From Macrobrachium rosenbergii (taxonomy: Eukaryota > Arthropoda > Malacostraca > Decapoda > Palaemonidae), in NCBI RefSeq assembly GCF_040412425.1, contig NC_089789.1, positions 31,746,106-31,810,105 on the forward strand: a DNA stretch of 64,000 bases, in the 5' to 3' direction. The notes beneath the pieces are model-generated. The model worked only from the letters and a program-made list of their open reading frames with translations. It was not told where the DNA came from and did no database searches. Below are positions 1 to 47,672 of the stretch, in pieces (positions within the stretch are counted from its first letter, which is position 1; the number at the start of each line of letters is the position of its first letter). The position numbers and the translations under genes were made by a program.

Positions 1-596
1 ACAGTTTCATCGATAATTTCTTTTCCCCTCTATTTTTTTTTTCTTACCCTCAATGTTAAAGAACAAATTTTTTCACATTAGTATCAAGGAAGCTTTTCAT
101 ACAGTTTCACCGATAATTTCTTTTACCCTCTATATTTTACTCTTTTTAGTTTTCTGTAAAATGAAACCATTGTATTGGCTTTGTCTGTCCGTCCGCACTT
201 TTATTCTGTCCGCACTTTTTCTGTCCACACTTTTTTCTTGTCCGCTCAGATCTAAAAAGTACTGAGCTAGAGGGCTTGCAAATTGTATGTTGATTATCCA
301 ATTTCCAATCATTAAACATACCAAATTGCAGCCCACTAGCCCCAGTGCACTTTTTATTTATTTATGGTTAAAGCCACCCATAATCGTGCTTCTGGTAACG
401 ATATAGCATAGGCCACCACAGGCCGTGGTTGTTTCATGGGTCGCGGCTCATGCAGTATTATACCGAGACCACCGAAAGATAGATCTATTTTCGGTGGCCT
501 TGGTTATATGCCAGAACGGCTGTACGAAACTCGATTAGCGCCGAAGAAAACTTCTCTATGCATTTTTTTCTTGCTTCTATTACCCTCAATGTTTAA

Positions 597-597
<1 letters not shown>
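1..597 (+). repeat. 100-bp tandem repeat, window starts inside it
   Basis: ACAGTTTCAYCGATAATTTC begins at 1 and again at 101, exactly 100 bp apart. The next part of the unit (TTACCCTCAATGTT) is at 43-57 and reappears at 580-594. In between, the second unit is interrupted by the interspersed hairpin element at about 147-575. Confidence 0.65.
147..575 (+). repeat. Interspersed hairpin-rich element, copy 1
   Basis: It begins TAGTTTTCTG and ends near a CTTCTCTATGCATTTTTTTC tail. It shares the whole order of landmarks with copies at 20.7, 22.8 and 24.4 kb: the CTGTCCGTCCGCAC run, an inverted repeat around GAGGGCTTGCAAATTG, GATAGATCTATTTTCGGTGG and the GCGCCGAAGAAAACTTC hairpin. Confidence 0.8.
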
Positions 598-693
<96 letters not shown>

Positions 694-697
694 TTTT
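598..697. repeat. (TA)n microsatellite with T tract
   Basis: About 86 bp of uninterrupted TA followed by a T run, directly after the right end of the 100-bp repeat unit. Frames across it give only Tyr-Ile runs. Confidence 0.95.
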
Positions 698-1404
698 TAA
701 CTGTAATAACTTACAGTCTCTATTTTTCTATTTTATTTCTTTTGTGAACGGCCGCTGTCTGCTTGAGTATTTTCTCTCGCATATTTATCCCTTTATTTCC
801 TTTTTCTTCTTTTTAAATCACTTCCAAGTTGACAGAGCGTTTACTTAATTGTATATTTGCGTATGTTGTGTTTACAACTTTATAACAACCAGCTTCGTCA
901 ATACAAACAAACAGACAGACACGTGTCAAGGGGTAAATTGATGAACTGAATAGATTAACACGAAACCAGAAGACAAGTATACACTAATGAAGACGAAGAA
1001 CTTAAAAAAAAAGAATGAATGAAGAAAAAATAAATAAAAATGAAAGAACATAAAAAGTGAGGCGTAAATTTTTTAATAGCTATTTCGCAAAATTATTAAA
1101 AAGGTAGCACAAATAGATAAATAAGTAGATAGATAAGTAAATATATATATAAATAAATAAATAAATGCATTGTACATTTAATAGATAAATGAATAAATCT
1201 GTTTGGTCAGAAATAATGGGATTTATGCCAAAGCTAATTAGAATGCACAGTGCATCGTGTCAGACCCATTAGACGAGGCATACATAATTCGTTAAACCCC
1301 TCTTGTGCCATTCTTCGTTTGTTGGCATTTAATTTACTCTGGGTAATACAAAGCGTTTGTTATACACATGCATGGGGTAATGCACAGACATACGTACAAA
1401 CTCA

Positions 1405-1660
<256 letters not shown>

Positions 1661-2091
1661 TACACGGCAAGAGTGGGGTGATGAAACAACACCACTGAAA
1701 TACAGAGCAAGATATAAGCTGATGTGATCTTCAAATGCAAATTGAAAACATCTCAAGCAGATAACCATTTCCAGTGCGAGATGAAATGATCATAAACCGT
1801 TGAGAGTTTATTTCGCATGGAGCCGAGATGAAACGAGATATAATATATTGACCCGGGAACAGTGGGTTCTCCTTTACCTGAGTCACTGTTTTCAGTTGAA
1901 AAATTATATGGAAATCCCACTGTTACACCATTTATCAAGCGGAAAAGTTCATATTTGTGTGGCAAAACAGGTACGTTTCAAGTAGTCCAGAAATATTTCA
2001 TTTGATAAATTTTCAGGAATGTTCGAAGGCACAACACATGGTTAGCTATATCCATTATCATGTGAACATTTTCAGTAGTAGGACACTACTT

Positions 2092-2095
<4 letters not shown>

Positions 2096-2169
<74 letters not shown>
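2096..2169. repeat. (TA)n microsatellite
   Basis: Uninterrupted TA tract of about 74 bp. Confidence 0.95.
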
Positions 2170-2172
<3 letters not shown>

Positions 2173-2222
2173 AGTGTGTAAATGAAGAGAAGTCTTTCCT
2201 TGGCATGACATATTGAGGGCTT

Positions 2223-2970
2223 TCAGAAAAATACAGTAATTGAACTATATCCAACAGCTTTTAACCATGAACCATAAGCAGACTGCTTTATAAAAGAATG
2301 GTAATATGGCAAAAAGGGAGAATTCAAATATGCAAAAAAACTGTCGACAGTGAGGACCTGCAAGAAACAGTAACCAATCGACCAAGAGAATGTCATCACA
2401 GCATTGTCTTCTAAGATCATGAATGTATCTTAGAAGATAATTTGGCGTCTTCGTGGTAATACCGAACAGTATCACCATCATGTAGAGGGAGAGAAAATAT
2501 GACCAATGCCTTATATAAGCCGACATGGCAGACAGGTATCTGTGTACCCCTCCAAGCCGGCAACATCCGGCACACTTTCACAACCGTCCAAGCAAACTTG
2601 CAGTGTCATAAAAAGTCAAGTGGTTTCTTACAACACTTTGCAGAGGCACTCGACCATAGATGTGAAAGGGTAGCCACTTTCATTATGAACCAACATCATG
2701 GAAAAGGCATTACTTATAATAATTTGCATTGTCTGATTGTGTATTCCACTCTGAATGCAGATATAAACAGCTAAATAACTGCATATCAACCAACATTAAT
2801 GATGGTAACTATAGATAGGAGACAAGAAACTATTCGTTCAATGTTACTGGAAAGCAAGTGGAAAAATGGTGATACTAATGAGCAAGTGCATTCACTCTCA
2901 GGGCTTTCCATGATAAATCACGTTTTTAAAGACAGTCTTCTCACTGACAATGCAACTGGGATCTTTTGAA
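2223..2970 (+). pseudogene. Unrecognised decayed coding-like segment
   Basis: A plus-strand frame at 2499-2774 reads as ordinary protein (TNALYKPTWQTGICVPLQAG, then NIRHTFTTVQANLQC and HHGKGITYNNL). Similar broken frames precede it (PIDQENVITALSSKIMN) and follow it (RQETIRSMLLESKWKNGD, SGLSMINHVFKDSLLTDNAT). Composition is not low-complexity, but stops break it every 50-90 codons. No family was recognised. It may be a decayed transposon or endogenous viral gene. Confidence 0.3.
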
Positions 2971-3227
2971 ATAGATTTATGTGCTCTTATTAAATATATT
3001 AACCTGATTACCTGAAGAGTGCTACATTACTGTCACCTCTGGTTCCTGTAAAGGAAAGAAAGAACATATACATGTATATATGTATACATATGTATGTATG
3101 TATGTATAGAGTCTACTGGTCACTTTTCACCAGTTACGTGTGTAATTGTAACAAGCATTTAGAATTCCTCACCCGATTTGGATACGGTTGTGACTACAAA
3201 CCCTTAGGTCCAAATGCATTGAGATCA

Positions 3228-3230
<3 letters not shown>

Positions 3231-3295
<65 letters not shown>
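3231..3295. repeat. (TA)n microsatellite
   Basis: TA tract of about 65 bp, ending in ATATGAGA at the start of an unexplained open frame. Confidence 0.95.
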
Positions 3296-3299
<4 letters not shown>

Positions 3300-3500
3300 C
3301 TGCTTGACAACATCAAGAAAGCGAGCCATATCAGTGTCCAGGAGATGGAACAGTTAGTCCCACTCACCAGATATGTGTCAACACAAGCAGTAACTCTCTC
3401 CCAACTTGTCTTTGATGCCCCGGCGTCTCCGACTACCCCTGGTCAAGGAGGAGTCCTGTCAAGTCCTTTGGCTAACCCCCATGGCAATTTCAAGCTGTGA
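3296..3500 (+). other. Unrecognised 66-codon open stretch
   Basis: After the TA tract the frame reads MRLLDNIKKASHISVQEMEQ, LTRYVSTQAVTLSQLVFDAP and SPLANPHGNFKL before a TGA. The composition is protein-like (Pro/Ser/Thr at the end). No family was recognised. A weak donor (GTGAAG at 3497) could end an exon. It lies 1.3 kb upstream of the first TNF-ligand exon, but the phase would not fit that exon directly. It could equally be a retroelement scrap. Confidence 0.25.
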
Positions 3501-3628
3501 AGAAGACGATTATTGTCTGTAACACGAGAGCGAACGCGACTTTCCTTCTGTCAACGGGAGGGGGGGGATCTTTCCTAGTCAAATTTCTGAACCCTGTCTG
3601 GAAGGTTAGTTCTAGTTTCACACGGTTT

Positions 3629-3637
3629 ATCTCTCTC

Positions 3638-3689
<52 letters not shown>
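3629..3689. repeat. (TC)n microsatellite
   Basis: TC tract with a TGTCTGTCTGTC interruption near 3648. Confidence 0.93.
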
Positions 3690-3691
<2 letters not shown>

Positions 3692-4196
3692 CACATTACT
3701 TAAGCTCTATTTGCATTAGTCATCGTCTCTGTCTGGGTCTCTTTCTCACACAAAAAAAATGAGTAAGCTCAAGTGTCTCTACATTTTACATGTATTGTTT
3801 TCTGTTTACGCGTACAGGACGAGATGAAGTATTGGGAGGCTAGGAGGCGTTAGGTTGTTCTCTAAAGCTTTTCATAATTTTGTTGACTCTTGATGTGCTT
3901 TTTTATTCGTAAAGAATATAGGTAGGTGTAAGAAATAGGAACAGATCTTTTTACCTGTTTTCATCAAATTACTTATCATTATCTTCATTTAAGATAATTT
4001 AAAACCTCCTAGCACACACATACATATATATTTTCAAATGACCTTCACTACATTCCCATTTTATTACTGAAAAATATACAATTAAATTTCTTTTAGTCTT
4101 TTAGTATTATTTTCTTTTATAAAGTATATTAAAAGCAAGCAAAATAATAATAATTTATAGTGCTCCTCATATTTGATGTTCATTTTAGAACATAAT

Positions 4197-4201
4197 CATC
4201 A

Positions 4202-4267
<66 letters not shown>
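4197..4267. repeat. (ATT)n microsatellite
   Basis: ATCATCATT leading into about 60 bp of pure ATT. Confidence 0.95.
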
Positions 4268-4269
<2 letters not shown>

Positions 4270-4489
4270 CAAAGAAAACGAATAATTAATTCTATTTGTG
4301 TCTATTAGCACGTTATCCATTTTATTGCGAAATATCTTTTTATTAAAAACGAACTAAAATTTTCATGTCTTGATCTACACATTTAATTTATTCAATAGTA
4401 AAAACAGTAATAAGCGTCTCTTCAGCTTCACCCTCCTTCTCCATTTGGTTTTTTGTAACATTTTACTTTTTTTTTTTTTTACAATGTTT

Positions 4490-4840
4490 ATTTTTCTTCT
4501 TCTTCTTCTTCTTCTTCTTTCTTCTTCTTCTTCTTCTTCTTCTTCTTCTTCTTCTTCTTTCTTACACTTACATTTTCTCCTTCTTTTTCTTCTTCTTCTT
4601 CTCTCTTACACTTACATTTTCTTCTTCTATTTCTTCTTCTCTCTTACACTTACATTTTCTCCTATTTCTTCTTCTTCTCTCTTACGCTTACATTTTCTCC
4701 TTCTATTTCTTCTTCTTCTCTCTTACACTTACATTTTCTCCTTCTATTTCTTCTTCTTCTCTCTTACACTAACATTTTCTCCTTCTATTTCTTCTTCTTC
4801 TCTCTTACACTTACATTTTCTTATGAGATTTCATTTCATT
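4490..4840 (+). repeat. (CTT)n tract plus about 40-bp pyrimidine minisatellite
   Basis: (CTT)n at 4494-4560 grades into about seven units of CTCTTACACTTACATTTTCT plus a CTTCTATTTCTTCTT spacer, at roughly 40-bp spacing. The last unit (about 4803) runs directly into the acceptor of the first TNF-ligand exon, so the array forms its polypyrimidine region. The long Ser/Leu frame across it is not regarded as coding. Confidence 0.85.
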
Positions 4841-4849
4841 TTCCAACAG

Positions 4850-40591
<35,742 letters not shown>

Positions 40592-42732
40592 GCCGTCCCT
40601 TCCTTCCCGGCAAGTCTTTGAAAAAGAAGAAGAAGAAGAAGAAGAAGAATCTACAAGCGGTACCTGAGCGCTTCATTCGGTTGCAACAGGATGTAAACAA
40701 TCGTGCTGTAAAGATGAAATGAGTCTTCGAAGCAAAACAAAGTTTGTTTTTCTTTTTTTATTAACGATTAGGTTTGGTGTCTCATTTTCAAAAGAGGGTT
40801 TAGAGTACATTGAAAAGTATAGATTTATGTTATTTATCGATTGCAGTACTAAACAATTTTGCTGTTAAGATGGAATCGAGTCTTCAAAAGAAAACAAAGT
40901 TTGTTTTTTATTTATGATTAGGTGTGATATCTTACTTGCAAAGGGAGACTTGAAAAACGAGAAAAATATAAATTAATATTATTTATTGATTGTAGCAATA
41001 AGACTTTATTTATCTCCTGACTATTTTGCAAAGTAGATATCATGGATTTACTTAAATTTCCTGTATTTTAAGACTATAATTATGGCAATTTACCGCAGCT
41101 AATCAGCAATAATCCTTATCTTTTTCTCACTTCCTAACTGAGTAATTATCATTTTCCTGAACACTTTTTGGATTCCACAGAAATTTTATTGGGGGTTCTG
41201 TGAATTCGTTCCGGGAGCTTTGGAATCTACAGAGAATTATATTTAGCGAATTCTGGTCTTGTCTGTATATAGGAATCTACAGTGTTCGATTGGCAGCTAG
41301 TGAGCAGGGAACTTCAACCATGGAACTGGTTGGAACTAACGAGAAAAAAAAATTATTCCTTATATCCTTTTTTTCCTTTAACATTTTTTTTTTGGTATTT
41401 CGTTTATGTTTATCGCCCCTACTTTTTTTTAACCTTTGTAATTGTACTTTGTAGGACTTTGCAGGTGTTCAAAGTTTGACTAATGTGGCGTCAAAGAGTT
41501 TTTTTTTGTCCTTAACTTTGCCTCAACTGTGTGTTTTCTACCCTCTTCAATGGGATGATGAATTATGTAAAAATGTAGTGTATCTCATATACAATATTAA
41601 TAATATGGGAAATTCAACGTGTGGTTATTCTTGCAAGCTTTTTTTGCTTATAATGTCTTGAAGTGCTTGTTTAGGAAGCTTGGTTTCCTTTTTTTCATTT
41701 TCCTGTACCTCGTCCCTCCATCGTTTCTATACTTATGTCCCCCTTCAAAGAAAGCAGGGCGACGGGCTCTCTTCTGCCCCATTTGATAGTGAGCAGGAGT
41801 AAATTTTTATTCCATGATGTTTTGCAGTAAACGGAAAGAAAACGAACGAAGGAGAATATGGTGAGGGTTGAAGAAGAAATGACTATCCTTTACGGGGAAA
41901 ATTCGCAGTCTTTAAAATACCTGTCCTTTTTACAATTTCATTCTCTGTCTCCTACATATTTCTTTCTAACGTTAAGAAATGATAACTTACTTCGATGTAG
42001 CCTAGTGACAGATGTGGATGTATATTATTTTCTTATCGAGAATTATATATTAACCAGAACATGTGCTGTTAATAAAAAACCGCTTTTTTTTTTAAATATT
42101 ATCCAAAGAAATATAATGTTTATATACGTTCATTAGAGGGAAAAACTTTATTTTTATTTTTAACACTGAATGTTCCGTCGAAACCACTTAAATAGAATAA
42201 ATTCTTACATTGGTTTACGTTCATTACGAAATACTTTATGCTTCTAGAACAGCAAGCTTTAACTAAGATTAATAAGTGAGTAATATTTATGCAAAGAATC
42301 TCTGTGCCAGTGTCCTAATCGGTATGTGATTGCACTTAAACTCGCGATTTCTGTACATGAAAAGAATTATCTACCTGTATCATTTTCAAGTGAATCGCTC
42401 TTAAAAAAATGCAGCAATGCATGTCATTGATAATTCGTTATCCTTAACATCGTCTAAGATATTATCATTCCACATAGAAGTAAATTTTTTTCCAATATTT
42501 ATTGATTATAGAAACTTCTTAGAGAAAAATCGGATTAAGCTTAAAACTTGGAAATGAAAAACTCCTATCTTATTATAAGGAAGGTAATTTTCAATGATAT
42601 AGGGTCAAAATGCATTTCAAAGGGACATCTGTTATGTCAGCAAAACTATTATGTAAATATTAACTGATTTAAACTAGCATCTTGTACCTTAACTATTAAA
42701 ATAATGAGTAATATATATTGAGAGACTAACTA

Positions 42733-43128
<396 letters not shown>

Positions 43129-43625
43129 TAAAGTATGACATAATTACGTGAAACATAGTTAAATGGCCCATTTGTAAATATTATATTACTTATAATTATC
43201 GCACAAGACTCAAAACAATTACGGAGTTTCTTTCGGTCTATAATTCTGTTGACTTATTACGATACAATGCATATTTAAAGAAATGTAGTTTTTAATTAAA
43301 ATAATTAATAATGAATCGATTATTTATTTATGCATACCTTATAATTTTGGTAATGGATTAATATGGTAAATATTATACAAATTCCCTTTATTAAGTTCTT
43401 TTGAATAATGTCTTGATTAGTGATAGTGCAAAAATTTCTTTTATTAAATCATAAAATTCATCGTGTCTTTGAGCCTTAGAAAGTGCCTGAATTCTACGGT
43501 GCTTGATGTGGATTCCTGTTTTGTGACGGTTAATATGTGATCAAGACCGGGTGTTTTTTTTTTTTCTTTTACCTCCCCGGAGGTTGTTTGGGCAGAAACC
43601 TTTGAAAGGCAACTAATACCAAGGT

Positions 43626-43792
43626 GCTATTACTTCTGTTGTGGAAGAGACAAAAAAAAATCCTATTACTTCTGTTATGGAAGAGAAAAAAATCCATTAC
43701 TTCTGTTGTGGGAGAGACAAAAAAAAATCCTATTACTTCTGTTGTGGAAGAGATAAAAAAAGTCCTATTCTTTTGTGCAAGAGAAAAAAAAA
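43626..43792 (+). repeat. About 35-bp minisatellite, 5 units
   Basis: The unit CCTATTACTTCTGTTGTGGA plus AGAGACAAAAAAAAAT is repeated five times. The last unit is shorter. Confidence 0.9.
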
Positions 43793-45436
43793 TCCAGTCC
43801 AAGTTATTTTTTTGTGTAAACAAGATCCCTGTTATCCCACGGATTTAAAAAAAATGTTCTTAATCTGTAGAACTTAACAAATGGCCGAACGAAAAACAAA
43901 TGTTATAAAAAAACTGAAAACCTAATTCTTTCTCATTCATTATCCAGTCGCATTTATTTTGGAACTTCATATCAAAAGAGTATTTGTAGGAAACAACAAC
44001 AAGCTGCCCCTCTTCATTTATTTTTACCCTTCAGCCTATTTGTCTCTTCTGTATCAGACGCAGTGTCATCACCAACTGAATAGTCGTGTTTGTCAAGAAG
44101 CATTGGACCGAGCTAAAATAGAATGTAAATATCGAGTACATTGTTTTTTAATATAAATTCTAATAAAAGTAATATCACATGTCATGACGACTTTTACTTA
44201 CCTAGTGTGAATATATTTTGCTTAGTACCTACTTCTATTATATAGTCATTGTACCTGCATTATAAGTACATTAATTTTCCTATTATTCGTAAAGGTTCTT
44301 TTAATAACAATGAGATGTTTAAGGATGAAACTGAAGAGATGAAAACGCAAGATAATTTTCAATGTCTGAGCTCTGTGAATAAAAAAAAAAAAATTGGAAG
44401 ATCTTCATCTTTGGATTAAAAATTATATGGGATAAGATTACAAAGATTAAAGACAGCAGCAATTCATACAAATAAGTGAAAATGAATGGTGTATCTAGAT
44501 GTGTTGACGATGTGTGTTAAACAAATGAGAGCCAGGTTCTGAATTACAAGTAAAAAACATTCAAGATACTATGTATAGTTCATGGCCTTATAAATTATCA
44601 GAATATATTATAATGGATATAATGAATTATTATCAAATAAACCTCTACCTCGCACTGGGATTATGGGTTGTCGTCATTATTATAAATGATATTATTATTC
44701 CTAATGTGCATGCATTTTTACGGAAGGCGCCATGAGCCAATAATTGCTCAATTATAAGATGGAGCCAAAAAGACCTAAACATACATACAGTATATATAAC
44801 TGACAACAATTAACGACAACTGGAACCGAGACCACGTCATTATTGATAAGCGCAATAAGGCAAATTTAATAAATGTTAGGCCCAAAGAAATAAAGAAGGA
44901 AAGTCTGGTTAAGTGTTCAAGAAAGTGAACTTTAACTCAAGACTGTGGAAGGGTATGATAGAGGTTATAGCACAGCTCAGGATTTGAATACAGCTGTTCT
45001 ATGGTCCCTAACCGGCTCAAAAAACTTAATGTACGTGACACTGAAGATGACCAAAGCACATAGGTCAATCAATCCAGTGATTATGCTGACTAATCTATCA
45101 GATGAGATATCTTAGAGTACCTATAGGAAATCATTATTGAATTTCAAAAGGATGTGTAGATTTCACAATATAAAGAAACTAAAGGATTTTAATGAGAAAA
45201 TTCTACAGTACAATTGGCCTCACTTTGTGGTTTAACGCAAAAGACCTTGAAATAAATTAACTTCTTTACCTAGTAATAAACTGAAATAAAGGACAAATTT
45301 ACATACTTCATTTAAAAAGCCATAGCAAAACAAAAATTTTTTCGTAACTTTCTTTTTATTAAGATACAAAAACTGAGTATACAGGACTATAAGTCATGTA
45401 ACAAATTATCATTAAAATATCTTATATATAATATAT

Positions 45437-45553
<117 letters not shown>

Positions 45554-45562
45554 ATCAATATA

Positions 45563-46556
45563 TCACAGGTTCGGGGTCCTTCTAATAAGCGATATTTCCC
45601 TGTACAGTGAAACATTCACATTATTTAGCACATACTCCGACAGAGTAGATTCGTTGAGTTCGAACGCAGCTAAATGAAATCCAAGATCTTCCAGGCTTTC
45701 GAACACGTCAGTTGCTTGTAGTGCGTTGTAGTATGTGGTTTCTAGATCGTCTCCAGTGGTTAGGAAATCCAGATGGACTTCCAGTAATATCTGGCGAACA
45801 TTGTTCAGTAAATTCCGACTTTCAGGAGAACTGAGGATCTGAGAGAACACTTTCCATTCAGATCCCTCTATATCCATTTTCAGCAGGTGAACATCCGGGT
45901 AGTCTAACAACTCGATGATTGACTGGTATTTCCTATAAGACATTTGGTGCTGTTCGGTCCTTTGGTGCCGAAGGTCAGTGAAATTCTGAACGAACTCGTG
46001 ATCTCTAGCGTCTAGGCCTAGACGGATGGCCTGGATGTTGCCCGGTTGAACTGTATTGGTCAAATTGATGCTCGTTGGGTCGAAGGCTGTCACCCGGCAG
46101 CCGTACTGGACGAGAGCCTTTTCGAAACTCATGTCGTACCCGATGCCAAAGCTCAGAGCGTGGCACGAGTTGGGCACGGGGCGCACGTCTGCATCAAGAC
46201 AGAGGAGCTTGCCTCCGTCTACGATGCATTTGTGACAGTCATCACACGTCACCAGCCCGCCAAACCTCGCCATTCGGCGGCAGCGACTCCTGACGGTGCT
46301 GACGTGACGTTGAAGCTTCTCTACGGCGGAGGCAAAGTCTTCCAGCTGTAGATACTCGCCCTCTACAGGGGCTTTTGGGTTCCCTCCTGCAGTGGGATGG
46401 GTCGTCCTGACACTGACGAGCCGCAGTAAAAAAAAATTGACAATGAGGAAAACGAACACAAAAACACTTCTCTTTCTTATGGATCTTCCGCAGGCGACCA
46501 GAGGCCTTATGATGGCTACTTGAGACATACTCTTCGACAGCATCATGGGAGATGAT
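45563..46556 (-). CDS. METTL24-like methyltransferase, signal-anchored
   Basis: A 327-codon uninterrupted frame runs from ATG at 46546 to TGA at 45563. Residues 27-45 form a hydrophobic signal anchor after a basic N-terminus (RKRSVFVFVFLIVNFFLL). The Cys-rich CDDCHKC (101-107) is followed by LSFGIGYD (131-138, SAM-binding loop), AFDPT (154-158), LLKMDIEGSEW (221-231), ILLEVHLDF (253-261) and the C-terminal YREISLIR. This motif set is that of the METTL24/Methyltransf_22 group, related to FkbM-type methyltransferases. Four N-x-S/T sequons (161, 188, 298, 311) fit a lumenal protein. Substrate unknown. An acceptor-like TTTTCAG ends ten bases before the ATG, so 46556 may be an exon edge, with a 5' UTR intron upstream. 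The whole coding region is one exon. Confidence 0.88.
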
Positions 46557-47114
46557 CTGAAAAGCGCATCACGTCATATTGCGATGGAGATTCCGATTGC
46601 TTTTCTAAGCAAACATATTCTGAAAATTTCATCTCCGAGACACGTCATATAGAAAATATTAGAATGAACGACATACTCGATTGTCTTTCACATTGACAGT
46701 AAAGACCGCATCATCAGATGTAAAAATCGTTATTCCAGAGAATTCATCACAGGTCCACCACCTTGCTTAAACATTTCAGCTACACTGCCAGAGGCTAAAC
46801 ACCATTAATCTTTGAAAACATTAACCAGACACATGAATTCTCGACGTTTTGCAGAGCTAGTTGGAAGTCAAAATTCCCGCACAGAGTATCTAGCGAAAGA
46901 AATGATCACCAAACTATAGTAGATATCTGGTCCCACTGAGCTCATGAGCAGAATGAGCGACGTGTCTGATCATAAGTGATGTCGTGTTTATGAGACAGGA
47001 AAAATGGAACCAAATTCATTTTTCCTTGACGTCACTAGAGGGAAAGCTTGGAAATATGAGTGCGAGTAAAAGAGGCCCATAGAGTCTGAAAGAAGAAGCA
47101 AACACGCAAACGCT

Positions 47115-47117
<3 letters not shown>

Positions 47118-47147
<30 letters not shown>

Positions 47148-47156
47148 ACACGACAC

Positions 47157-47215
<59 letters not shown>

Positions 47216-47260
47216 TCTATATATATATATATATATATGCACATATATACATAAATATAA

Positions 47261-47309
<49 letters not shown>

Positions 47310-47342
47310 GTATATATATGTCTTATATATACATAAATATAA

Positions 47343-47406
<64 letters not shown>

Positions 47407-47445
47407 TTATGTATATATGTTTATATATATGTATATATTTAGATA

Positions 47446-47514
<69 letters not shown>

Positions 47515-47672
47515 TTATGCATATATATACATATATACAAATATATATATATACTATTATATATATGTAATCTGGAATTTCTTACATGTAAAAGGACTCA
47601 CACACAAGCAAATATACACAATATACACACACAAACACACACACACACACGTGCAGCACACAAACAAAAAGT
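47118..47672. repeat. (CA)n and long interrupted (TA)n block
   Basis: CA at 47118-47153, TA-rich sequence with many TATGTATA and AAATATAAAT breaks from 47161 to 47567, and CA at 47616-47650. Confidence 0.93.

Noticed and set aside
4370..4849. Ser/Leu-rich upstream extension of the first TNF ligand exon
   Set aside because: Composition and 40-bp periodicity show a CTT minisatellite in the intron; a good acceptor separates it from the exon.
46046..46351. Plus-strand frame of 101 codons over the methyltransferase
   Set aside because: Antisense shadow; the minus frame carries the family motifs.
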